Below are positions 1 through 5,497 of a stretch of DNA of 5,551 nucleotides, one piece after another (the first letter of the stretch is position 1; every line of letters begins with the position of its first letter). Source of the DNA: Bacilli bacterium (GTDB lineage: Bacteria; Bacillota_I; Bacilli_A; RF39; UBA660). The stretch lies in the NCBI GenBank assembly GCA_900766325.1, contig CAAFVA010000092.1, positions 1-5,551 of the forward strand, in the 5' to 3' direction. The notes under the pieces were generated by a model. It worked only from the letters and a program-made list of their open reading frames with translations. It did no database searches and was not told the DNA's origin. The position numbers were made by a program, and so were the translations under genes.

Positions 1-329
1 AAAATCATGATAAAAACATATGTTATAACAAGCATGAAATAACTAGCTAAAGCCTTAATAAAATAATTTTTTTTGCCTAAAATTTTATAAGCTAAAAACG
101 CTAAAAATAAATAAATGAACCCGTGTAAAAAAACGGTATTCATATAAATAAGATCATATATAATTCCAGTTATGAAACAAATAATATAAAACCACTTCTT
201 GTTTTTTATGTTAAGGCTTCCGATAATTATTATTGATATTACAAAAAACGGGGTAATTCCTCTTAAAATATTAGGTATTAAGCCCTCTAAAAAGACTGAT
301 ATAATAAACAAAATAATAGTAGCTATCAT
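1..329 (-). CDS. mreD: Rod shape-determining protein MreD, N-terminal part (runs off the left edge)
   Basis: MreD is an integral membrane protein of the elongasome that works with MreC and the RodA/PBP2 peptidoglycan synthases. The 109 complete codons visible encode an almost wholly hydrophobic protein with about four membrane segments (roughly residues 3-18, 26-40, 46-62 and 68-84), and another beginning near 93. The family signature is visible at residues 55-73: G55-I-I-Y-D59-L-I-Y followed by N-T, then L-H-G-F-I-Y, corresponding to the G-x-x-x-D-L-x-Y and L-G-x-x-x-x-x-Y pattern of MreD. The ATG overlaps the mreC TGA stop as ATGA and is preceded by AAGGAG at 5 nt, a very good ribosome binding site. 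The overlap and order after mreC make the assignment firm. The C-terminal third or so is outside the window, so completeness cannot be judged. Confidence 0.88.
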   Translation of the reverse strand, partial: MIATIILFIISVFLEGLIPNILRGITPFFVISIIIIGSLNIKNKKWFYIICFITGIIYDLIYMNTVFLHGFIYLFLAFLAYKILGKKNYFIKALASYFMLVITYVFIMI

Positions 330-1108
330 TTTTTCTCCTTTACTATCGCAACGAATAATAAATCATCAAAGTTAACGCTTGATTCAACCCAAACGTTTTT
401 GTTAAGTCCGTAATTCATCACTTCTTCTTTAACAACCATACCAACGTATATTCCTTTATATGAATCGTTATCATACCCTGATAAAACAACCCTATCACCC
501 GCTAGTATATTGTTTTTACTTACTACGTCAGAAACCATAAACAAACCGGTTTTTTCATCATAATCCTTAAGTACCCCAGATACATTTCCTTCGTTTGTTT
601 CGATGATAACCGATAACATGTTATCCTCGGATGAATCAGTAATTAAATCAACCTCGCACATCTTACCTGATACCTTACTTACAAAACCAATTAACCCCTC
701 ACTTGATATAACAACATCATCTTTTTTAACACCATCATTATACCCTTTTGAAACCTCAATCTTATCAAACCAATTTTTTAAGGTATGGTTAGTTACCTCT
801 GCTATTACGTAGTTGTTTTCAGTTTGCGTTAATTCCAAGCTTTTTCTTAATTTATTATTTTCTTCTTCTAGGTACGTAAGTCTTGATGATAAAACGTTTT
901 TGCTAAAACCACTAGCAGAATACATATTAGACTGAACGTAGGAGCTAATCATACTAGATAAGTTTTTAAAACCTTTTTCTATTAAAAAATAATTACGATT
1001 CATTAAAGCAAGTGATAAACACGTAAAAAACAAAAATACTAGTATGACTACCGTTACAATTATTTTCTTTTTTAAATTTTTAGTTTTAACATTAATTTTT
1101 CTTCTCAT
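326..1108 (-). CDS. mreC: Rod shape-determining protein MreC
   Basis: MreC is a bitopic membrane protein whose extracellular part forms filaments or scaffolds that position and activate the elongation peptidoglycan synthases (family knowledge). The 260-residue product shows the usual layout. There is a basic cytoplasmic start (residues 1-15), one transmembrane helix at about 16-36, a helical coiled-coil stretch at about 72-98 (LTYLEEENNKLRKSL and onward), then the two-lobed beta domain. Family-like strands include KGYNDGVKKDDVVISSEGL (121-139), a G-x-V segment at 139-143 and AGDRVVLSG (203-211), with G-I-Y-V-G at 219-223. The length is normal to slightly short. It starts 5 nt after the radC stop; its Shine-Dalgarno (AGAAAGG) lies in the last radC codons. 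It overlaps mreD by 4 nt. No mreB lies upstream of it, unlike in B. subtilis. Confidence 0.93.
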   Translation of the reverse strand: MRRKINVKTKNLKKKIIVTVVILVFLFFTCLSLALMNRNYFLIEKGFKNLSSMISSYVQSNMYSASGFSKNVLSSRLTYLEEENNKLRKSLELTQTENNYVIAEVTNHTLKNWFDKIEVSKGYNDGVKKDDVVISSEGLIGFVSKVSGKMCEVDLITDSSEDNMLSVIIETNEGNVSGVLKDYDEKTGLFMVSDVVSKNNILAGDRVVLSGYDNDSYKGIYVGMVVKEEVMNYGLNKNVWVESSVNFDDLLFVAIVKEKK

Positions 1109-1113
1109 TTTTA

Positions 1114-1806
1114 TTACCTTTCTAGCATGTTATTCTCATAAAAGCTATAATAGTTATTATCACCAATTATCACGTGATCAATAACCGGAATTCCTTGTAA
1201 TTTTCCTATTTTAACTAAAGCGCGAGTTACGTTAATATCATCGTTTGACGGAATAACGTTACCAGATGGATGATTATGAACGCATATTATGTATGCCGCA
1301 GATGATAAATACGCCCATTTAAATATTTCTCTTGGATGAATAAGACTTTTATTTAACGTTCCCTTAAACAAAAGCTTTTTATCTATTAAACGCTTGTTTT
1401 GATCAAGGTACAAGCAAAAAAAATACTCTTGATTAAGATTTGATAATTCCGACCTAAAATGTTTATATATTTTACTTGCACCGTTAAATTTTAGTTTGTT
1501 TTCAAGTTCTACCTCATCATAAACCCTTCTTCCAAGTTCAAGTGAAGCGATAAACTCAATTGCTTTAACAGCACCTATACCATTTATTTTTATCAAACTA
1601 TTTAAAGTGATGTTTTTTAAATCAGAGACGTTTTTTACCAATTTTAATATTTGTGAAGCTAAGTACTTTGAAGAATAATCCCTTGTACCTGTTTTCATGA
1701 TAATTGCGATTAAATCTTCCGTAGACAAACTTTTAGCACCATATTTAACAAGTCTTTCCCTTGGTCTTTCACTTTCTGGAATCTGTTTTATTAACACGTC
1801 ACTCAT
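1114..1806 (-). CDS. radC: RadC family protein (JAMM/MPN fold)
   Basis: This is a full-length RadC (230 residues; family about 220-230). The N-terminal UPF0758 helical domain begins with the typical IPESERPRERL (9-19) and includes a helix-hairpin-helix-like segment INGIGAVKAIEF (74-85). The C-terminal JAMM domain has the exact zinc signature H177-x-H179-x7-S187-x2-D190 (core V-H-N-H-P-S-G-N), with the preceding HPRE (157-160) typical of the family. The historical name 'DNA repair protein' is doubtful: RadC has been shown not to be required for repair or recombination in some bacteria, and its biochemical role remains uncertain. The ATG is chosen because GAGGTGG sits 7 nt upstream; the start overlaps the upstream SPOR-like gene by 8 nt. 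The location just before mreC follows the conserved radC-mre neighbourhood of Bacillota. Confidence 0.95.
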   Translation of the reverse strand: MSDVLIKQIPESERPRERLVKYGAKSLSTEDLIAIIMKTGTRDYSSKYLASQILKLVKNVSDLKNITLNSLIKINGIGAVKAIEFIASLELGRRVYDEVELENKLKFNGASKIYKHFRSELSNLNQEYFFCLYLDQNKRLIDKKLLFKGTLNKSLIHPREIFKWAYLSSAAYIICVHNHPSGNVIPSNDDINVTRALVKIGKLQGIPVIDHVIIGDNNYYSFYENNMLER

Positions 1807-2257
1807 CTTTTACCACCTCATCTTCATAACACGATAATATTTGGTTTTGAATCATTAAAAGTGAGTTTTCATCTTCCGCTACTTCTAGTAGTTTTTCATA
1901 CTCGTTTAGGTTTTGAATAAACGCATCGTTATTTATCGTAACTTTTTCAACGCTTAAAGTAATACCTTTAGATGAATATACGTCTTTTATTTTGTTAATG
2001 TTTTTATTCGTGCTTGAAATAGCAACATAAGCGCTTACCTCACCTGTTTTTTCAATATATACGTACCGTTCTACCTTTGTTACGGAAGCTTGCATTTCTT
2101 CTACCGTAGAATAAGTACCATACTTTAACATATAAACTTCATTATTAAAACTAATTACGTTTTGCAAGTCTATATTCTCATACTTATCAAAGGTAAGTTT
2201 ACCTAATAAAGCACCCGATACCAAAGCTATTAATACCCATATTATCGTTTTTTTCAT
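1799..2257 (-). CDS. Membrane-anchored SPOR-like domain protein at the spoIIB position
   Basis: The product has 152 residues from the ATG at 2257. Residues 1-20 are a signal anchor (MKK followed by a hydrophobic run), placing the rest outside the membrane. Residues 41-110 read like a SPOR fold: strand VYMLKYGTYS (41-50) matching the family V-x-x-x-x-G-x-F/Y-S start, helix TVEEMQASVTKV, strand YVYIEKTGEVSAYVAIS, helix NKNINKIKDVYSSKG, strand ITLSVEKV. SPOR domains bind denuded glycan strands at septa. The remainder (about 111-152) is acidic and helical. An upstream in-frame GTG at 2266 would start inside the ribosome binding site, so ATG is preferred. In B. subtilis the SPOR protein SpoIIB is encoded just upstream of maf-radC-mreB; this gene is far shorter, so it is named by position and fold only. 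The SPOR call is by eye and moderate; the alternative is an unrelated small exported protein. Confidence 0.7.
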   Translation of the reverse strand: MKKTIIWVLIALVSGALLGKLTFDKYENIDLQNVISFNNEVYMLKYGTYSTVEEMQASVTKVERYVYIEKTGEVSAYVAISSTNKNINKIKDVYSSKGITLSVEKVTINNDAFIQNLNEYEKLLEVAEDENSLLMIQNQILSCYEDEVVKDE

Positions 2258-2261
2258 ATAT

Positions 2262-2268
2262 ATCACCC
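2262..2268 (-). promoter_or_regulatory. Ribosome binding site deciding the ATG start of the SPOR-like gene
   Basis: The minus-strand GGGTGAT matches the GGTGAT part of the anti-Shine-Dalgarno complement AGGAGGTGAT and ends 4 nt before the ATG at 2257. An ORF extended to the GTG at 2266 would place the start codon inside this motif, so the three-residue-shorter protein is the better model. Confidence 0.6.
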
Positions 2269-2284
2269 AAATACATATTAAGCT

Positions 2285-2312
2285 AATATATTTAAAATAG
2301 TTGTCGAAAAAA
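2285..2312 (-). promoter_or_regulatory. Candidate promoter of the SPOR-radC-mreCD operon
   Basis: A strong terminator lies just upstream, so the downstream operon should have its own promoter within about 50 nt. The minus strand has TATATT (2285-2290; 5 of 6 to TATAAT), with only the T-run of the terminator at the -35 distance (TTTTTT, 16-17 nt upstream). A start near 2278 would leave a roughly 20-nt leader containing the ribosome binding site. The -35 is poor and AT-rich DNA yields such matches by chance, so this is tentative. Confidence 0.3.
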
Positions 2313-2342
2313 AAAGAGGTTTAGTATTTTTTTACTAAACCT
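2307..2342 (-). terminator. Strong intrinsic terminator overlapping the end of the repeat-protein gene
   Basis: On the minus strand, AGGTTTAGTA (2342-2333) pairs perfectly over 10 bp with TACTAAACCT (2326-2317) around an A6 loop, followed by C and then nine T (2315-2307). This is the classic Rho-independent layout. The hairpin is coding: its left arm and loop encode Gly-Leu-Val-Lys-Lys and its right arm contains the final Tyr codon and the TAA stop (2323-2321). The plus strand has the same hairpin but only a broken T tract (TTATTTTC), so termination should act mainly on the minus-strand transcript. Confidence 0.9.
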
Positions 2343-3010
2343 TTATTTTCATTATCATAAATGTTATTGAAACTTTCAAATTGCGCTTTTATTTTGATAG
2401 ATACCTCATCCTTAGAAGATAGAATATCATCTTTATAAGTTTCCCACCAAAAATTCATTATCGCACCCGTTTTAAAACGTACGCAACCATCAAAACAAAA
2501 CTTTTCTTTAGGAGCATGTAGAAATTGAAGTTTCAAATCAGCAAACTGCAAATAATTAAAATACTGTTTCTTTATCACACAACAAACCGCATCATCATCA
2601 GAACTTAATATCTTATCCTTGTTACAATAAAACCATACACCTGTTAAAGAACCATCGGGAAAGGTTATACCAGAGTAAAAATTAAATTTATTTATGTTAT
2701 TAGTTTTAAGAAAAAGATAAAAATACCGTCTTCTTTGCAACACTTCATGAGATGAGTTTTCTTTTCTAAAATCCGAGCACTGCTTATAATCCAAGTATTG
2801 ATTTTTAATAATTGCTGAGACTTCACCTTTATAGCTAAATATTTTTTGCATGTTATTGGCAAACCAAACACCCATTAAATCACCATTTTTAAACCTAACG
2901 TTAGATCTTGGATCAAACTTATTAAAATCAGAACAAGAAGCAAATTCATTAATCATGTTACTGACTGTTTTAATAAAGTGTATGCTTGATTTTTTATTGT
3001 CATTATCCAT
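2321..3010 (-). CDS. Unrecognised triple-repeat protein, possibly HA (helicase-associated)-domain-like
   Basis: I do not recognise this 229-residue protein with certainty. It has no signal peptide or membrane segment and is rich in Lys, Phe, Tyr and Trp, with seven Cys. It consists mainly of three diverged repeats with cores at residues 36-77, 113-155 and 175-216. Shared positions are: F, then K/P-x-G, hydrophobic-M/T-G-x-W-F/W, a polar stretch, K/D-x-I-F/L-S, an acidic pair, I-K-x-Q-Y/F, and a final aromatic. The G-x-L-M-G-V-W-F pattern followed by an amphipathic helix ending in an aromatic resembles the HA domain (L-G-x-W-x-x-x-Q-R, then a helix ending in W) found in tandem in helicases and stand-alone proteins; this is inference. 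If right, nucleic acid binding is likely. The gene has its own promoter and terminator. The ATG at 3010 follows AAAGGAAG at 7 nt. Confidence 0.8.
   Translation of the reverse strand: MDNDNKKSSIHFIKTVSNMINEFASCSDFNKFDPRSNVRFKNGDLMGVWFANNMQKIFSYKGEVSAIIKNQYLDYKQCSDFRKENSSHEVLQRRRYFYLFLKTNNINKFNFYSGITFPDGSLTGVWFYCNKDKILSSDDDAVCCVIKKQYFNYLQFADLKLQFLHAPKEKFCFDGCVRFKTGAIMNFWWETYKDDILSSKDEVSIKIKAQFESFNNIYDNENKGLVKKY
2363..2488 (-). repeat. Protein repeat unit 3 of the triple-repeat gene
   Basis: This encodes residues 175-216. It is the most diverged unit: C-V-R-F-K-T-G, then N-F-W-W in place of G-V-W-F, then D-I-L-S-S-K-D-E and I-K-A-Q-F. The Gly before the Trp pair is lost, but spacing is the same as in unit 1. 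Confidence 0.65.
2546..2674 (-). repeat. Protein repeat unit 2 of the triple-repeat gene
   Basis: This encodes residues 113-155. Landmarks are S-G-I-T-F-P-D-G, T-G-V-W-F, K-I-L-S-S and V-I-K-K-Q-Y. It shares G-V-W-F and K-x-Q-Y with unit 1 and I-L-S-S with unit 3. Only about 19 residues separate it from unit 3. Confidence 0.7.
2780..2905 (-). repeat. Protein repeat unit 1 of the triple-repeat gene
   Basis: This encodes residues 36-77. Landmarks are S-N-V-R-F-K-N-G, M-G-V-W-F, K-I-F-S and I-I-K-N-Q-Y. It is one residue shorter than unit 2 at the acidic turn (K-G-E against D-D-D-A). About 35 residues separate it from the next core. Confidence 0.7.
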
Positions 3011-3036
3011 AATACCACTTCCTTTTATGAGTAAGT

Positions 3037-3045
3037 ATTATACCA
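3037..3045 (-). promoter_or_regulatory. Extended -10 promoter of the triple-repeat gene
   Basis: In the 51-nt gap after yqeH, the minus strand reads TGG-TATAAT, a perfect -10 box with the extended TGn element. No -35 match is found at 16-18 nt (the positions fall on the yqeH stop region), which extended -10 promoters tolerate. A start near 3030 gives a leader of about 20 nt carrying the AAAGGAAG ribosome binding site. Confidence 0.65.
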
Positions 3046-3061
3046 CATTCATAACGTTTTT

Positions 3062-4072
3062 CTATATTAAATTTTTTCTATTATAGACTTTAACGTTAGC
3101 TTTTACGTACACGTTAACCAATGCTTTTTTAGTAATTTTACAAAAGCATAAATCTTTTATCACGATATCATTATTATCATCCAAATTAAACTTAGTAGGG
3201 TTTAAATTCCTTAAATAATCATTGGTATTAAGATTAATTCTTCTTACTTTAACGTCGTTTGACAAATAGAAAGTAAAACTATTTTCACCATCGCTTAAAT
3301 AATCAAATCTTGCATAATCACCAATGATAACGGATTGTCTTGGCTTCATTTGGTAAGTCCTTGGTTTTATTTCTGATTTAGGTGATACTTTTTTTATTAC
3401 CTTAGATGATTCATCCACTAAAAAACTATCGTTAGTTACGATGCCTGGAGTATCAACTAGCGTTAATTCATCATCTATTTTTATTTCAATGGTATCAAGT
3501 GTGGTTTGGGTGATAAAACTGGTTGTAACAAGCATGTTTTTAGAATTTTTTGCCTTAATAAAAGCGTTTATCAAGGTGCTTTTGCCAGCGTTGGTATTAC
3601 CAACTAAATAAACCTTATCTTTCTTATTTTGTTTTAATATGATGTTCAAAAGAAAATCAACGTTATAATTTTTCTTACCACTTACAAAAACCACTTCTTT
3701 AACGTTTAAATCATAATTACGTTTTATATAATCATAAAGTTTTTTTTCTTTTACTGATTTTGGCAATAAATCTATTTTAGTAACTACTAATATAACTGGT
3801 CCATTAAAAAAATTAAGCTCGTTTATACTATTATCTATACTTAAAACATCACACACGTATAAAATTAAATTATCCTTGTCTTTAATGCTATCAAACAGCT
3901 TTTTATAATCATTGGTATCTTTTTTTATAACTTTATAGTCACCATAGTTTTTAATTCTAAAACAACGTTGGCATACCTTGGTATTACTAATTAATTCATC
4001 AGGAACGTAACCTTCTAAATCAGGATTAACCGTTTGTAATAAAGCGCCACACCCAATACATTTTTTAGTCAT
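3062..4072 (-). CDS. yqeH: Ribosome biogenesis GTPase YqeH (circularly permuted)
   Basis: YqeH is a GTPase needed for 30S subunit assembly in Bacillota. The N-terminal zinc finger has C5-x2-C8 and C34-x2-C37. The G motifs occur in the permuted order: G4 T-K-I-D (98-101), G5 S-G-K-K (131-134), G1 G-N-T-N-A-G-K-S-T (158-166), G2 around T190-T191-L192, G3 D-T-P-G (207-210). The C-terminal domain (about 220-336) ends with the basic strand region VNVYVKANVKVYNRKNLI typical of the family. At 336 residues it is somewhat shorter than the B. subtilis protein (about 366). One oddity is that the usual Pro-Gly before the G2 Thr-Thr is replaced by T188-Q189. The start overlaps yqeG by 8 nt, with a modest AAAGGG site upstream. 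The usual downstream partners (aroE, yhbY, nadD, yqeK) are absent here. No terminator follows the TAG stop, so some readthrough into the next gene is possible. Confidence 0.95.
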   Translation of the reverse strand: MTKKCIGCGALLQTVNPDLEGYVPDELISNTKVCQRCFRIKNYGDYKVIKKDTNDYKKLFDSIKDKDNLILYVCDVLSIDNSINELNFFNGPVILVVTKIDLLPKSVKEKKLYDYIKRNYDLNVKEVVFVSGKKNYNVDFLLNIILKQNKKDKVYLVGNTNAGKSTLINAFIKAKNSKNMLVTTSFITQTTLDTIEIKIDDELTLVDTPGIVTNDSFLVDESSKVIKKVSPKSEIKPRTYQMKPRQSVIIGDYARFDYLSDGENSFTFYLSNDVKVRRINLNTNDYLRNLNPTKFNLDDNNDIVIKDLCFCKITKKALVNVYVKANVKVYNRKNLI

Positions 4073-4586
4073 AATAACGCCCTTTTTCTAAATAATTTTT
4101 TTCTTTAAAAACTTTAAATATTCGTTTTTCTATCTGTCTGTTAAGCCATGTTTCCCTTTCGTCTTTTTCACTTAACGGATTAACCAAAATGGTTGTTATA
4201 CCAACTTTATTACCACCTTGAATATCCGTTAAAAGCTGGTCTCCAACGGCCGCTACCTCTTCTTTTTTATAACCATACTTATTTAGTATGTAGCGATACT
4301 TAAAAGAAAGTGGTTTTAACGAAATACAAGCAACGTCTACGTTATAATAATCCCCAAATTTTTTAACCCTTTTTGGAAAATTGTTTGAAAATAATATAAT
4401 TTCAAAATCTTTTTTTAGCTTGTCAAATAATCGTTTGGTTTTTTTAAAAAACTTCTCTTCCCTAGCGGGTGTTATGGTATTATCAACGTCAAACAATATA
4501 CATTTTATGTTATTCTTTTTTAATTTATCATAATTAATGGTAAAAATACTTTCTTGATACATTAAAGGAAGAAACCTTCTTATCAT
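4065..4586 (-). CDS. yqeG: YqeG family HAD-IIIA phosphatase
   Basis: This is a HAD-superfamily phosphatase of 173 residues, the usual YqeG length. All four HAD motifs are intact: motif I D33-V-D35-N-T37 (nucleophile and general acid/base), motif II S67-N-N, motif III K91-P92, and motif IV G115-D116-Q-L-L-T-D121. The family is related to yeast Gep4, a phosphatidylglycerophosphate phosphatase, so a role in phosphatidylglycerol synthesis is plausible but not shown by sequence alone. The N-terminus (M-I-R-R-F-L-P) matches the family start. The ATG overlaps the stop of the protease gene by 1 nt (TAATG), with GGAGG about 10 nt upstream, and the 3' end overlaps yqeH by 8 nt. The yqeG-yqeH pairing is conserved in Bacillota. 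Confidence 0.93.
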   Translation of the reverse strand: MIRRFLPLMYQESIFTINYDKLKKNNIKCILFDVDNTITPAREEKFFKKTKRLFDKLKKDFEIILFSNNFPKRVKKFGDYYNVDVACISLKPLSFKYRYILNKYGYKKEEVAAVGDQLLTDIQGGNKVGITTILVNPLSEKDERETWLNRQIEKRIFKVFKEKNYLEKGRYYD

Positions 4587-5482
4587 TAAACATCACCCTC
4601 CTCTTTTTTAGTAAAGCTAGTTTTTTCATGCATTTTAATTCTTTTAATCCTAGATGAACTATTAGCATATTCACCACTCGTCATTAAATAATCAAACTTT
4701 TTTTCATACTCTCCATCAGATAAAAACGTTTTATTAAGGTTAATAATTTTTTTTGAAACCTTGCCAGCGATGTAAAATAACGCGGCCATTATTACTAGTA
4801 ATGGTAAAATTTCAAAAACAAAAACAGACGAAATATTATTATAGTTAATATTTAAATTGCCAAGTACGTTCATTAACACGTTAAACGTACCGTGGATAAA
4901 AGACGGAACTAATATGGCGAATAAAAAATTAAGATACTTTTTTGTCTTATCTTTTGAAAAACTACCAAGGGAGATAAAATAACCAATTACAATACCACAT
5001 ATTACGTGAAGTGGTACCGTGGTAAAATCTCTCATTAAAGCTAAACTTATACTACTTGATATGGTATTTTCTGAAAAAGCATACATAATGTTTTCTAAAC
5101 CCGCAAAGGAAAGTGCAATAAGCATCATATAGACTAATCCATCATATATATCGTCAAAGTACTTATTATCAAAGATAAACAAAAAGAAAATCGCTATTTT
5201 TGAAAGTTCCTCAATAAACGCCCAAATATAAGTCAAAATAACATTATTAGAAAAATACGGCATCACAAGGTTTTCCAGATAACTTGCAAGGGCAATGGTT
5301 AAAATACCAGATAACAAACAAATTACTATGTTTTTAGTTGGTTCCCTACTTTTTCTATCAGTATACAAAACAAAACCAACCAAAATAAGCGTTGGAACAA
5401 GTGAGAAAAGAAGAACTAACAAACGTTCATAAAAATAATAATAATCATTAAACAAATTAAAATCAAAACTTATATTTATCAT
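4586..5482 (-). CDS. PrsW family intramembrane metalloprotease
   Basis: This 298-residue polytopic membrane protein has about eight hydrophobic segments (roughly residues 20-40, 52-70, 83-104, 115-136, 150-172, 183-204, 218-240). The PrsW signatures are present: E91-E92-x-x-K95 (F-I-E-E-L-S-K), D114-G-L-V-Y then F-A-G-L-E130-N, H159 in V-P-L-H-V, and H197-G in S-F-I-H-G-T-F-N. These Glu and His residues are the presumed metal and catalytic site. In B. subtilis PrsW makes the site-1 cut of the anti-sigma factor RsiW; no anti-sigma gene is in this window, so the substrate is unknown. The last 50 residues form a charged, probably cytoplasmic tail. The ATG follows AAAGGGAAG. The stop overlaps the yqeG start, so it appears to lead or belong to the yqeGH operon. 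The gene symbol is withheld because orthology to prsW itself is not established. Confidence 0.9.
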   Translation of the reverse strand: MINISFDFNLFNDYYYFYERLLVLLFSLVPTLILVGFVLYTDRKSREPTKNIVICLLSGILTIALASYLENLVMPYFSNNVILTYIWAFIEELSKIAIFFLFIFDNKYFDDIYDGLVYMMLIALSFAGLENIMYAFSENTISSSISLALMRDFTTVPLHVICGIVIGYFISLGSFSKDKTKKYLNFLFAILVPSFIHGTFNVLMNVLGNLNINYNNISSVFVFEILPLLVIMAALFYIAGKVSKKIINLNKTFLSDGEYEKKFDYLMTSGEYANSSSRIKRIKMHEKTSFTKKEEGDV

Positions 5483-5497
5483 AACTTCCCTTTCAGG

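Noticed and set aside
603..812. Plus-strand open frame of 69 codons
   Set aside because: It lies wholly antisense to the conserved beta domain of mreC, has no ribosome binding site and gives a low-complexity Ser/Thr/Leu-rich product, so it is a shadow frame.
2257..2266. GTG start adding three residues to the SPOR-like protein
   Set aside because: The GTG lies inside the GGGTGAT ribosome binding site that serves the ATG at 2257, so it cannot plausibly be the start.
2321..3010. Triple-repeat protein as an anti-CRISPR, toxin or phage gene
   Set aside because: No partner antitoxin, phage gene, integrase or attachment repeat is visible in the flanks. Only the repeats and autonomous expression can be supported.
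3030..3061. Terminator after yqeH
   Set aside because: The 51-nt gap contains no GC-bearing stem followed by a T tract; GTAT-A-ATAC is too short to count.
2850..3086. Plus-strand open frame of 78 codons
   Set aside because: It is antisense to repeat 1 and the N-terminus of the triple-repeat gene and runs through its promoter. No family resemblance and no start signals were seen.
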